Below, in pieces: positions 25,068-34,300 of a stretch of DNA of 34,405 nucleotides. The DNA lies in the NCBI RefSeq assembly GCF_002994635.1, contig NZ_PVNL01000103.1:1-34405 (forward strand), written 5' to 3'. Below the pieces are notes generated by a model, which ran no database searches, was not told the DNA's origin, and saw only the letters and a list, made by a program, of their open reading frames with translations. The DNA is from Enhygromyxa salina (lineage in GTDB: Bacteria > Myxococcota_A > Polyangia > Nannocystales > Nannocystaceae). Position numbers and translations under genes: made by a program. Each line of letters starts with the position of its first letter. Positions within the stretch are counted from its first letter, which is position 1.

Positions 25068-27353
25068 CTATAAGCTGGGCGGTATGGCTTCGAGCTCGAA
25101 GGCCTGCAGGATGTCGCCCTCGCGCAGGCCCGTGGTGTCGACGAGCAAGATCCCGCACTCCTGATCGGTGCCGACCTCTTTGACGTCACGGTCGACGATC
25201 CGCAGCGAGGCGAGCTTGGTGGAGTTGATCTCCGCGCCGTCGCGGAGCACCCGAATGCCGGCGTTGCGGGTGATCTTGCCGTCGATCACGCGGCAGCCAC
25301 ACACGCTGCCGCTCGAGGTCGGGAACAGCTTGCGGATGTCGGCCTTGCCGATCGGATGCTCGATGAAGCTGGGCGCGAGCTGGTCGAGCATCAGGGCCTC
25401 GAGGGCGTCGCTGAGCTCGTAGATGATCTTGGCGCAGCGGATCGGGATCCCGTCGGAGTCGGCGAGGGTGCTGGCCTTGTTGCCGGCCTTGACCCCGAAC
25501 CCGAGGATCGCGGGGACGACGTTGCCGCCGGCCTGGCGGGCAGTGGTCGCGAGCTTGATGTCGCCCTCGGTGATCTCGCCCACGCCAGTCGAGATGATCT
25601 TGGTCTGGACCTTGTCGCTGCGGATCTCGTTGATGAGGTGCTCGACGGCCTCGAGCGAGCCCTGCACGTCAGCCCGGACCACCAGCGCGACGGTCGGGAT
25701 CTCGGCGCGGCGCTCGGCGGCGAGCCGGTCGGCGAAGCTGATCGCGCTCGAGCGGGCGCCGTCGCGGCGGCGACGTTGCTCGCGGCGGTGGGCGATGAGC
25801 TGCTTGGCGGCCTTGTCGTCCTCGACCACGTTGAACGCGATGCCGACCGGCGGCGGCTCGTCGAGCCCCGAGATCTCGACGACGGTCGAGGGCCCGCTGG
25901 TCTGCACGGTCGCCGGCTGCGCCTTGCCCTTGGGCTTCTTGGGCTTCGACTTGGCCTTGGCTTTTTTCTTGGGCTTGTCGGCGTCTGACTCGGCGTCGGC
26001 GTCTTGCTCGTCGTCCTCGAGATCGCCGGTGGGGATCAGCGCGCTGACCCGCCCGCTCGACTCGCCGGCGACGAGCATGTCGCCGCGGGTGAGCGTGCCG
26101 TTTTGGATCAGCATGGTGGTGATGACGCCGCGGCCGCGATCGATCCGGGACTCGAGCACGAGCCCGGTCGCGCGACCTTCGGGGGTGGCGCGCAGCTCGA
26201 GCACTTCGGCGAGCACGGCGAGCTGCTCGAGCAGCTCGTCGACGCCCGCGCCCGTCTTGGCCGAGATCGAGACGATCGGCGTGTCGCCGCCGTAGGTCTC
26301 GGACAGCACGTGGTGCTCCATCAGCTGGCGCTCGACCTTGGCGAGATCCGCGTCGGGGAGGTCGCACTTGTTGACCGCGACGAGGATCGGCACGTCGGCG
26401 GCCTGGACCTGGCGCAGGGCCTCGATCGTGGTTGGCATGACCCCGTCGTTGGCGGCGACGACGATCATCGCTATGTCGGTGAGGTTGGCCCCACGCTCGC
26501 GCATGGCCGCGAACGCGGCGTGACCTGGCGTGTCGACGAACACCATGGGGCCCGCGTTGGTGCGGACCCGGTAGGCGCCGACGTGCTGGGTGATGCCGCC
26601 AGCCTCGCTGGCGGCGACGTCAGCCCGGCGCAGACGATCGAGCAGCGTGGTCTTGCCGTGATCGACGTGACCCATCACCGCGATCACCGGGGCCCGCAGC
26701 TCACCGATCTCGATCTCGTCTTCGCCGTCGAGCAGCTCCGACTCGTCGAACGACACGTCCTCGACCCGGTAGCCAAACTCGGCCGCGACCAGCTCGGCGG
26801 TCTCCACGTCGACGCCGGTGTTGACCGTGGCGTTGCGGATCCCCATGCCCCACACCACGCGGATCACCTTGGGCGCCTTGACGCCCATCTGCCGGGCGAG
26901 CTCGCCGATCGAGATGGCCTCGTCGACGCGCACGCGCTTCTTGTCGGCGCCCATCTCGGCCGTACCGGCGCTGGATGGCTTGCCGCGCCGGGCCGCGCGC
27001 CGGCCCGGCATCCGGCGGCTGGACCGGACCTCCCGAGCCTTGCGAGCGCTCGCGCGACCCTTGGGCTGGTCGCCGCCAGCGCCGCTGTCGATGATGATCT
27101 CTTGCTTGCGCCCGCCGCCGCGCGGCTGCTTCTCGGCACCGCCTGCAGCGCCCGGCTTGGGCTTGCCGCGCAGACCCTTGAGATCGATGACGCCGAGGAT
27201 CTTGGGACCGGCGCCGCGGGCTCCCACGATCACGCCCTCCGCATCACGGATCACACGCGGGCTCGCTGCCGCGTCTTTCGAGGCGGCGGGCTTGGCGGGT
27301 TCGGCCGACGGCGCGTCAGCGGATTTAGGCTTGTCGTTCGAGCCTGAAGACAT
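25068..27353 (-). CDS. infB: Translation initiation factor IF-2
   Basis: This 761-residue GTPase brings initiator tRNA to the ribosome. It has a Lys/Arg/Ala-rich N-terminal extension and an IF2_N-like segment (ISIGELARQMGVKAPKVIRVVW). The G domain carries GHVDHGKT at 228-235, DTPGHAAF and NKCD. The C-terminal C1 and C2 domains end RVLRDGAEI...REGDILQAFEL. An insertion of about 45-50 residues (about 440-490) interrupts domain II, where other IF-2 proteins go directly to the PSTVVEISGL strand. It is acidic first, then Lys-rich (PKKKAKAKSKPKKPKGK). The gene is not next to nusA or rbfA as is usual. The ATG at 27353 is preferred to a TTG at 27365. Whether this is the only infB in the genome cannot be told. 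Confidence 0.95.
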   Translation of the reverse strand: MSSGSNDKPKSADAPSAEPAKPAASKDAAASPRVIRDAEGVIVGARGAGPKILGVIDLKGLRGKPKPGAAGGAEKQPRGGGRKQEIIIDSGAGGDQPKGRASARKAREVRSSRRMPGRRAARRGKPSSAGTAEMGADKKRVRVDEAISIGELARQMGVKAPKVIRVVWGMGIRNATVNTGVDVETAELVAAEFGYRVEDVSFDESELLDGEDEIEIGELRAPVIAVMGHVDHGKTTLLDRLRRADVAASEAGGITQHVGAYRVRTNAGPMVFVDTPGHAAFAAMRERGANLTDIAMIVVAANDGVMPTTIEALRQVQAADVPILVAVNKCDLPDADLAKVERQLMEHHVLSETYGGDTPIVSISAKTGAGVDELLEQLAVLAEVLELRATPEGRATGLVLESRIDRGRGVITTMLIQNGTLTRGDMLVAGESSGRVSALIPTGDLEDDEQDADAESDADKPKKKAKAKSKPKKPKGKAQPATVQTSGPSTVVEISGLDEPPPVGIAFNVVEDDKAAKQLIAHRREQRRRRDGARSSAISFADRLAAERRAEIPTVALVVRADVQGSLEAVEHLINEIRSDKVQTKIISTGVGEITEGDIKLATTARQAGGNVVPAILGFGVKAGNKASTLADSDGIPIRCAKIIYELSDALEALMLDQLAPSFIEHPIGKADIRKLFPTSSGSVCGCRVIDGKITRNAGIRVLRDGAEINSTKLASLRIVDRDVKEVGTDQECGILLVDTTGLREGDILQAFELEAIPPSL

Positions 27354-27657
27354 AAGCAGCGGCAACCGGCCTGGGCATCGCGTTTGACGCGGCCCAACGG
27401 CGGGCCCTTTCGATACGCGACCAATGGGGGTCGCGCAAGGCCACGCCTACCGCAGTGGCCGCTCGGACGGCGCACCGGGGGCCTAAACTGGCTCGCAGCG
27501 GTCGAGAACTGGCTCCCAGCCGAGGGGACTGGCGGTCGAGCCCCGCCGCCTGGGGGCTGGCTCCGCGCCGGCTCCGGCCGCACGGGCGAGGCTGTCGAGC
27601 CAGGCGCCTGGGTGTTCGGCGGGCAAACCCGTCCGCTGACGCAGGGCTGGCCGACCG
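27354..27657. other. Intergenic region upstream of infB
   Basis: About 300 bp between infB and the beta-lactamase-family gene, both on the minus strand. It should hold the infB promoter. A hairpin AGCCCC/GGGGCT (27539-27544 with 27553-27558) lies 100 nt past the upstream gene's stop. The motif CTGGCTC recurs three times between 27488 and 27562. No credible gene is seen. Confidence 0.5.
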
Positions 27658-28851
27658 TCACTCGGCCGAGCGGCTGGGGTCGGGCGCTGGCGGGACGCAC
27701 TGGCTCAGCGGCCGGGGATCGTAGCGTGTGCGGTTGGTCAAGATCACCACGCCGTAGTGGTGGCTGGGCCAGATCCTCACCTCGGGCCGGTAACCACCGC
27801 CCTTGCCCATATGGTTGAAGTAGCGCTGACCTTCGATCACCTGGGTGTGCCAGCCGAGCGCGTAGTCCAGCGGCCGGCCGTTCTGATCGAGCTGCGGCGT
27901 CTGCATGGCCTGGACCGAGGCGGCCGTGAGGATCCGGTGACCCTCCCAGGCGCCGTAGTGCAGGTGCGCGCCCAGAAATTTGGCGAGGTCGCCCGCGGTG
28001 CCGATCAGCCCGCCGTAGGGCGACCCCTCGACCTCGAAGTACACAGTCGTGATCCAGTTTGGTAACGACGGGCCAAACACTTCGGGGTTGGCGACGGACT
28101 TGGCCACGGTCGTCCAGAATCCGCCCTTGCGTCCGTGACCGATCGCGGCGTTGCCGAGCAGGGGCGCCCAGCGAAACCCGGAGTGATCCATGCCGAGCAC
28201 GTCGAGGATCTCCTCGCTCACGTAGGTCTCGTAGTCGCGCCCGTCGGCCACCTCGATCATCCGGCCGAGCACCATGTAGCCGAGGTTCGAGTAGCGCTGG
28301 TTGGTGCCCGGTCGGTAGCGCAGCCGCGGGCCGTGGCGCTCGAGCAACCCCGCGAGCTGGACCTTCACGGTGCGGCGCTCCTGACCTTCGGGGGCCGCGG
28401 CCGCCCACACCGAGGGGCTGCCGAGCCCGCTCGAGTGACTCAGAAGATCCCGCGCGGTGATCGGTCGGCGGCGTGGCTCGTCGAGCACGAACTCGTCGCC
28501 CAGCAGATCTTTGACCGGCGCGTCGATGTCCAGCTGGCCGCGCTCGTGCAGCTGCATGATCGCCGTGGCCGTGAACAGCTTGGTGATCGAGAACCACAAG
28601 AACGCGGTGTCGACGTCGGTCGGTCGGTGATCGGCGAGCGCCGCGTAGCCGCCGGCCTCGACCTCGATCTTCGCGGCGTCGGGATCACTCATCCGGACCG
28701 TCGCGACGACCAAGCCCGGAGACTCGCCGCGCCCCTCGCCGACCGTGGCCAGCGCGTCGGCGCGCAGCTCGGCGGGTGGCACGACCGTCGTGTGCGTGCA
28801 CGCGGCCGTGGCCACGCACACCGTGAGCATCAGCCGCGCCCGGACCGTCAC
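27658..28851 (-). CDS. Serine beta-lactamase-family hydrolase, lipoprotein
   Basis: This 397-residue protein belongs to the beta-lactamase/transpeptidase-like superfamily of class C or esterase type (Pfam beta-lactamase). The nucleophile motif is Ser88-Ile-Thr-Lys91 (FSITKLFT). The second motif is Tyr187-Ser-Asn189 (YSNLGY), and the third is a His-Met-Gly (347-349) in place of Lys-Thr-Gly, as in many esterase-like members. The N-terminus (TVRARLMLTVCVATAACTH) is a short lipoprotein signal. The GTG at 28851 is chosen over one at 28908, which would overlap the divergent gene. Likely substrates are peptidoglycan fragments, esters or small amides; resistance to beta-lactams is not implied. Confidence 0.85.
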   Translation of the reverse strand: MTVRARLMLTVCVATAACTHTTVVPPAELRADALATVGEGRGESPGLVVATVRMSDPDAAKIEVEAGGYAALADHRPTDVDTAFLWFSITKLFTATAIMQLHERGQLDIDAPVKDLLGDEFVLDEPRRRPITARDLLSHSSGLGSPSVWAAAAPEGQERRTVKVQLAGLLERHGPRLRYRPGTNQRYSNLGYMVLGRMIEVADGRDYETYVSEEILDVLGMDHSGFRWAPLLGNAAIGHGRKGGFWTTVAKSVANPEVFGPSLPNWITTVYFEVEGSPYGGLIGTAGDLAKFLGAHLHYGAWEGHRILTAASVQAMQTPQLDQNGRPLDYALGWHTQVIEGQRYFNHMGKGGGYRPEVRIWPSHHYGVVILTNRTRYDPRPLSQCVPPAPDPSRSAE

Positions 28852-28898
28852 GCGCTCGAAGTACGCCGAGGTCGCGGGCCTGTCCAATTGCTCGTAGG

Positions 28899-29306
28899 AT
28901 GCGGCCACACGTGGGCGAGACTCTCATTGGGCCCGACGAGCTCGAGCTCGCGGTGTCAGGGCTCTCGGGCATGGTCGGCGCCTTGCTGCTGCCGGCGATC
29001 GGCGCGTGGTTGCGCGTGCTGCTGCAGTGGATCGAGTCCGACCGCTCGGGCCTGGGCCAACAGCCGCGCCTGTCGGGTCTGCAGATCATCCGGGCGGTGC
29101 TCACCAGCTTTGCGCTGTTCTTCTTCTTCATCGCGCTGGGCCGGGCCGCCGGCGAGCTGCGTGAGATCCGGGTCGAGGCGCCAGTGTTCGCCGCGATCGT
29201 GACCGGGCTGATCGCAGGTATGCTGTTCTGGGCGATCTACGCGGCCGGGATCTCGGCGCTGCAGACCGACTACCAGCGCGCGAAGCAGACCCGTCGCATC
29301 AAGTAG
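28899..29306 (+). CDS. Three-helix membrane protein of unknown function
   Basis: This 135-residue protein has hydrophobic helices at about 22-44, 64-84 and 93-119, with a basic end (RAKQTRRIK). The polar loop after helix 1 (IESDRSGLGQQPRLSG) is probably cytoplasmic or periplasmic depending on topology. No family is recognised. The ATG at 28899 is the annotated start; a GTG at 28911 has an AGGA 11 nt upstream and could be the true one. It is divergent from the beta-lactamase-family gene and converges with the methyltransferase, 25 nt between stops. Confidence 0.65.
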   Translation: MRPHVGETLIGPDELELAVSGLSGMVGALLLPAIGAWLRVLLQWIESDRSGLGQQPRLSGLQIIRAVLTSFALFFFFIALGRAAGELREIRVEAPVFAAIVTGLIAGMLFWAIYAAGISALQTDYQRAKQTRRIK

Positions 29307-29331
29307 AGCGGCGCACCGCGCACGATGCACG

Positions 29332-30432
29332 TCAGGGCCAGCGCGCCCGCAGCACGAAGAAGCCGTCACGCTCGCCCCCGTCGACCTCGGCCCCGAGCTC
29401 GGCCAGCAGCTGCAGGGCGCGGTGGGGTCGGCTCACGACCATCAGCACGCACCCACCCGGGCGGAGCCACCCGCGAAGGTCGAACAGGCGTCGCAGCGTG
29501 TCGGCGTCGGCGTGGGTCGGGGGGTTGAGCAGGACCAGGTCCACGGGCGTGACCTCGGCGGGCGGTCCATCGTGCTCGTGGATCCGCACCCGCGCCGCGA
29601 GGCCGTTGCGCTCGGCGTTGGCGCGGATCAGGGCGCAGGCCCGCAGGTTGCTCTCGACCGCGATCACCTCGGCGTGCTCGAGACGCGTCGCCGCCCACAG
29701 CCCCAGGGTTCCAAGCCCGGCGCACAGATCCAGGACCGCGCGCGGTTGCTCGGCCTCGCGGCGCAGCAGCTCGTCGGCGACCCCGAGCAGCGCACGCGTG
29801 CCACCGTCGAGCTCGCGGCGAGAGAACACGCCGGGCCGACTCTCGAGCCGCAGCTGCCCGAGCGCGTCGTCGTGGATCTCATAGCGACGCGTGCTCAGCT
29901 CCGCGGCCAGCTCTACATTCATATTCGGGCCACGCACGCCCTTCCACAGGTGATAGCCGCGCTCGCGGGCGACGACCTCGACCGCGTCTTCGCCGAGCAG
30001 CGCACGCATGATCTTACCGAGGCTCTTGCCACCCTTTTGTTTGCGCACCGCACAATAGAGGTGCCCGCCCTCGCGCAGAGCGAGCGCGCCCACGGCCAGG
30101 CACGACTCGGAGAAGTCCTTGCCCAGGTGCGCGCGCGGCCAGACCATGGCTGCCTCGAACCGTGCGTCGCCAGCTGGCAGAGCCGCGCCCGCGTCGGTGC
30201 GTCCCAGATCCGGGATGCAGTGATGCGGCGAGCCAGTGCGCTCACGCACGTCGAGAATCAGCCGGGTCGCGCCGGGGGCCAAGCCCGGGAGATCACCACA
30301 GTGGACCAGCAGCAGCGCCGTTGGCTCGATCCCGCGAGCGGCCTCGGCGAGCAGCCGGACTCCCGGATCGTCCGGGTTGAGGCCATCGAGACCTCCGGGT
30401 CCGGGCTCGGCGGCGTTGGGGTCTCGTCCCAT
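29332..30432 (-). CDS. RsmC/RlmG-like rRNA (guanine-N2) methyltransferase
   Basis: This 366-residue SAM-dependent enzyme has two Rossmann-like halves, as in RsmC and RlmG, which methylate N2 of guanine in 16S or 23S rRNA. The N-terminal half (about 1-190) contains WPRAHLGKDFSESCL and an ending KGGKSLGKIMRALLG, the usual degenerate non-catalytic copy. The C-terminal half has SAM motif I VLDLCAGLGTLGLWAA (Asp235), and motif IV LLNPPTHAD (Asn303), the NPP(F/Y/T) signature of base-amino methylation. The ATG at 30432 is taken; a frame open as far as 31113 is antisense to the SNF2 gene. It is divergent from the SNF2 gene with 292 bp between. Confidence 0.85.
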   Translation of the reverse strand: MGRDPNAAEPGPGGLDGLNPDDPGVRLLAEAARGIEPTALLLVHCGDLPGLAPGATRLILDVRERTGSPHHCIPDLGRTDAGAALPAGDARFEAAMVWPRAHLGKDFSESCLAVGALALREGGHLYCAVRKQKGGKSLGKIMRALLGEDAVEVVARERGYHLWKGVRGPNMNVELAAELSTRRYEIHDDALGQLRLESRPGVFSRRELDGGTRALLGVADELLRREAEQPRAVLDLCAGLGTLGLWAATRLEHAEVIAVESNLRACALIRANAERNGLAARVRIHEHDGPPAEVTPVDLVLLNPPTHADADTLRRLFDLRGWLRPGGCVLMVVSRPHRALQLLAELGAEVDGGERDGFFVLRARWP

Positions 30433-30724
30433 GGACCAGACCTTGGCCGATCTGCGACCGCCCGTCAGGTACCCGGGGCGTGTAGACCGAAGCCGATCTC
30501 CGTGATAGAGCTCCCACCACTGCGCGAGCGCCCACACCGAGCATGTCGGGTGGGGTATCGCGCGTCCGATCGGGTCTGGATTCCGCCACTTGGGGAATCT
30601 GAACCATGCGGGGACTTCCCACACGGGCTCTGACAGCCTGTGCGGGTTCCAGAGCCCCGGAGCGACGCCGGTGTGACACGACAAAGGTCGGTCATGGTGG
30701 ATCGCCTGCCGATGGAACAAGGCT

Positions 30725-33700
30725 TTGAGCAAGCTCGACAATTTGGTTCCTCTCCTCGACCCCGAGGTCCTCGTTCGCGTCGCCAGCCCCAAGGCCATGA
30801 AGGCCGGCCAGGAGCTGTTCAAGAACGACGCGGTCAGCGATCTCGTGGTCAACGGCGCCAGCGTGCGCGGCAAGGTCAAGGGCACCCACGCGGCCCCGCA
30901 CTCGACCTCGCTCAAGCGCACGGTCATCAAGGGCGGCAAGGGCAACAAGCTCGAGTGCAGCTGCTCGTGCCCGACCTTCACCGACGGCTGGGAGACGATC
31001 TGCCACCACGGGGTCGCGCTCGCGATGGAGCTGCGCAAGCAATTCCTCGAGGGCGGGGACCTCACGCTCACGCAAAACCCGTGGGTCACCAGCGTCGAGG
31101 CCAAGAGCCGCAATCGCTACCAGATCGAGCAGCGGCTCGGGGTCTGGCACGTCAACGTGTTTGGGGCCGGCTCAGCGGTGTCGGCGGCGACCCGCAAGCG
31201 CCAGGGCATGGCCGAGGTCGATCGGCTGATCCAGCACTACCTCGACCACGAGATCGATGAGACCGACGACGGCGCGCACGTGCTCGACGACGTCGCGCTG
31301 GCGGGCATGCTGTATTTTGCGCGTCACGCCTCGGTCGCAATTAAAGGTGTCGGTCGGCTGCAGTTCGTCAGCGAGCCGCTGATCCTGCGCGTCGAGGCCC
31401 AGTCCCACAACAAAGATCACCGCGTCGAGCTGCGCGCGCTGCTGCAACACAAGGCCAGCGAGCGGACCTTCGAGGTCGACAAGGGCCGTGTGATCGCGGG
31501 CGCACCCACCTGGTTCCTGTGGCCCGAGACCGCCGAGATCTTCTTGGTGCCCGACACCCCGCCGTGGACCCTCGCGGCGATCGCCGAGCGCCCAGTGATC
31601 GTGATGGACGCGAGCGTCGCGGCCGAGGACATGGACGAGCTCAGCGAGGCGCTGCAGTCGGTTGGCGTGCCGCAGCGGGATCTGTTCAAGCTCGCCAGCG
31701 ACTCGCGCGAGGTCGACAATTTCATCGTCACGATCCAGGGCGGCGCGAGCAAGATCGAGGTCACGCTCGCGGCTCGCTACGACAACGTCACGCTGGCGGT
31801 CACCGGCCACGATCCCGAGTCGGCCCGCTACAGCATGACGGTCACGGGTCCCAGCGGCGAGGACGAGAGCATCGCGTTCTACCGGGACATCGAGGCCGAG
31901 ACCCGCGCCCGCCAGATCCTGTTTGACGGCAAGCTGCGCTGGAGTGACGCCGACGAGTCGTTCGTGGCGCTGGGTGACACCGCGATCGAGTTCATCGTCG
32001 CCGGGTTGCCGCTGCTGCCCGAGCGCTGGGAGAAAAAGATCCCCGCGCTGCCCAAGCTGCGCAGCAAGTCGCCGTCGCCCAGCATCTCGGTCAAGAACGC
32101 TGGCGGGTCGGTGCTCGACGTCGAGGCGATCGTCGACGTCGAGGGCGAGACCGGGCTGATCTCGTTTCGGGATCTGCTGCGCTGGCTGCACGAGGGTCGA
32201 CGCTGGGTCGAGCTGGCCGACGGCTCCGTCGCCAAGCTGGATCCCAAGATCCTCGAGCCGATCGCCGAGGCCGCGGGGTCCCTGCAGTTCGACAAGGCCG
32301 GCAACGCCGAGGTCAGCACCCTCGAGCTCGGCACCCTCGCGCGCCTGCTGCAAGAGGTCCCGTCGACCAAGGTCGCCAAGGACGTCAAGAAGCTGATGGA
32401 GAACATGACCGGCGAGCGCTCGGCCAAGGCTCCACGCAAGGCCAAGGCGCTCACGGCCAAGCTGCGCGACTACCAAAAGTCTGGCTACGCGTGGCTGTGG
32501 CAGCTGCACGAGAACCAGATGGCCGGGATCCTGGCCGACGACATGGGTCTGGGTAAGACCGTGCAGGCGCTCGCGCTGCTGGCCAAGGCCAAGGAGACCG
32601 ACGGCGACATGCCCTCGCTGATCATCGGGCCGACCTCGGTGCTCGGGGTCTGGCGGCAAGAGGTCAAGAAGTGGGCGCCGAGCTTGTCGGTGCTGGTCTG
32701 GCACGGGGCCGATCGCGGCGAGAATCGCCGGCTGCTCAAGAAGACCGACGTGGTCGTGACCAGCTACGCGATCTTGCGCCGCGACATCGAGGACCTGATC
32801 AAGATCCGGTTCCGCTACGTGATCCTGGACGAGGCCCAGTACATCAAGAACTGGACGACGAGCACGGCCAAGTCGGCCAAGAAGCTCAAGGCCGACCACC
32901 GGCTGGCGCTCACGGGCACCCCGATCGAGAACCACCTGGTCGATCTGTGGGCGATCTACGACTTCTTGGCGCCGGGCTTCCTGGGCAAGCTCAGCGAATT
33001 CCAGAAGACCTACGTCAAGCCGATCGAAGACAACGACGACAAGGCGCTCGAGACCCTGCGCGCCCGGATCCGGCCGTTCATCATGCGACGGCGCAAAGAG
33101 GACGTCGCCCAGGAGCTGCCACCGAAGACCGAGCAGACGATCTTCGTGCAGTTCGGGCGCAGCCAGCTGGCGCTCTACAACCGGATCCTCAAGGCCGCCA
33201 AGACCGAGATCGACACGCGGATCGGCGAGGTCGGCGTGGAGAAGTCTCAGATGACGATCCTCGCCGCGCTCACGCGGCTGCGCCAGGTCTGCACGGATCC
33301 CCGGCTGCTCAAGCTGCCCGAGGGCACGGCCGTGCCCAACTCGACCAAGATGGACGCGTTCCGCGAGCTGATCGCGGAGAGCGTGGGCTCCGGACGCAAG
33401 GCGCTGGTGTTCTCGCAGTTCGTCGAGATGCAGAAGTTGATCGCGGAGACGCTCGACGAGCTGGAGATCGAGTACGTGTGGCTGCACGGCGGGACCACCA
33501 ACCGCGAAGAGCTGGTCAACAAGTTCCAGCAAAAGAGCGGGCCACCGGTGTTCTTGATCTCGCTCAAGGCTGGCGGGGCCGGGTTGACCCTGACCGAGGC
33601 GGACACCGTGATCCACTATGATCCGTGGTGGAATCCGGCGGTTGAAGACCAGGCTACCGACCGGGCCCACCGGATCGGGCAGGACAAGCCGGTGATGGTC

Positions 33701-33883
33701 TACCGACTGGTGGTGGAGCACACCGTGGAGCAGAAGATGGTGGAGCTCGGGAGCGAGAAGCGGAAGATCGCGGAGTCGGCGTTGGGGCGCGATACGAAGG
33801 TTGGGAAGAAGCTGACGATGGAGGATGTGGATGCGCTGCTGGCTACGCCGGTGGCGGGGACTGCGGCTTGGGATGAGGTCTGA
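30725..33883 (+). CDS. SWIM zinc-finger SNF2-family DNA-dependent ATPase
   Basis: This 1052-residue protein has an N-terminal SWIM zinc finger (CSCPTF with Cys80/Cys82, then Cys93-His-His). About 500 residues follow with no fold I can name. The SNF2 motor then occupies about 590-1050. Motor motifs: I, DDMGLGKT (605-612); II, DEAQ (702-705); III, LTGTPIENHLVDLW; IV, VFSQFVEMQ; V, LKAGGAGLTLTEADTV; VI, DRAHRIGQ (979-986). It is a dsDNA translocase that could move proteins on DNA, as in RapA-like or repair proteins. The TTG at 30725 is the first start codon after the upstream stop; GGA lies 8 nt before it. The adjacent downstream gene has a WGR domain, a combination seen in other bacteria and thought to act on DNA. 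Confidence 0.92.
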   Translation: MSKLDNLVPLLDPEVLVRVASPKAMKAGQELFKNDAVSDLVVNGASVRGKVKGTHAAPHSTSLKRTVIKGGKGNKLECSCSCPTFTDGWETICHHGVALAMELRKQFLEGGDLTLTQNPWVTSVEAKSRNRYQIEQRLGVWHVNVFGAGSAVSAATRKRQGMAEVDRLIQHYLDHEIDETDDGAHVLDDVALAGMLYFARHASVAIKGVGRLQFVSEPLILRVEAQSHNKDHRVELRALLQHKASERTFEVDKGRVIAGAPTWFLWPETAEIFLVPDTPPWTLAAIAERPVIVMDASVAAEDMDELSEALQSVGVPQRDLFKLASDSREVDNFIVTIQGGASKIEVTLAARYDNVTLAVTGHDPESARYSMTVTGPSGEDESIAFYRDIEAETRARQILFDGKLRWSDADESFVALGDTAIEFIVAGLPLLPERWEKKIPALPKLRSKSPSPSISVKNAGGSVLDVEAIVDVEGETGLISFRDLLRWLHEGRRWVELADGSVAKLDPKILEPIAEAAGSLQFDKAGNAEVSTLELGTLARLLQEVPSTKVAKDVKKLMENMTGERSAKAPRKAKALTAKLRDYQKSGYAWLWQLHENQMAGILADDMGLGKTVQALALLAKAKETDGDMPSLIIGPTSVLGVWRQEVKKWAPSLSVLVWHGADRGENRRLLKKTDVVVTSYAILRRDIEDLIKIRFRYVILDEAQYIKNWTTSTAKSAKKLKADHRLALTGTPIENHLVDLWAIYDFLAPGFLGKLSEFQKTYVKPIEDNDDKALETLRARIRPFIMRRRKEDVAQELPPKTEQTIFVQFGRSQLALYNRILKAAKTEIDTRIGEVGVEKSQMTILAALTRLRQVCTDPRLLKLPEGTAVPNSTKMDAFRELIAESVGSGRKALVFSQFVEMQKLIAETLDELEIEYVWLHGGTTNREELVNKFQQKSGPPVFLISLKAGGAGLTLTEADTVIHYDPWWNPAVEDQATDRAHRIGQDKPVMVYRLVVEHTVEQKMVELGSEKRKIAESALGRDTKVGKKLTMEDVDALLATPVAGTAAWDEV

Positions 33884-34300
33884 GTTGGCTGGGTGCGGAG
33901 GGGTGCGTGCCGATGGGGTACCGCGCACGGGCTGCAGGCGACCCCAACCCGGTTAGCAGGCCGGAGAAAATCTCAAACGACCCAGAGCACGCCCCTGGCC
34001 TCCGAATGCCTTTGTCGCCAAAGCTCGCAGTATGCCCGATACAGCTTCGCTTTGGCTCCGCGGCCTCGAAGCCCAGTGACGCACTCTGGCCCGCGTCGAG
34101 AATTTCCCCGGCCTGCTAGGTCTACTTCAGTCTCGGGTTGCAGCTTTCGGGCGCTGTACTGGCCCGACCGGGGGTGGCTCCGCTAATCTCCACGTGCGTA
34201 GGTACGCCGGGTTGGGGTCGTCTGCGGCCTTTTGTGCGCTCTTCGTTTGGCGACGGGTCGCTCCGATCCATGCAGGCGGAGGGCTTGGTATTCTTGGGGC
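33884..34300. other. Intergenic region before the WGR gene
   Basis: About 420 bp with noticeably mixed base composition (less GC-rich around 33960-34250). Short open frames are present on both strands but none has the codon bias of the neighbours, and I see no RNA gene or strong hairpin. It could hold the promoter of the WGR gene or the remnant of a decayed gene. Confidence 0.45.

Noticed and set aside
27658..28851. Antibiotic-resistance beta-lactamase
   Set aside because: The third motif is HMG rather than KTG and the protein looks like an esterase or peptidase member of the superfamily; resistance cannot be claimed.
30433..31113. N-terminal extension of the methyltransferase gene
   Set aside because: It would be antisense to the SWIM-SNF2 start, and the domain begins after the ATG at 30432.
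31172..33928. 918-codon minus-strand frame
   Set aside because: Antisense to the SNF2 gene, whose motifs are all present on the plus strand; low-complexity composition.
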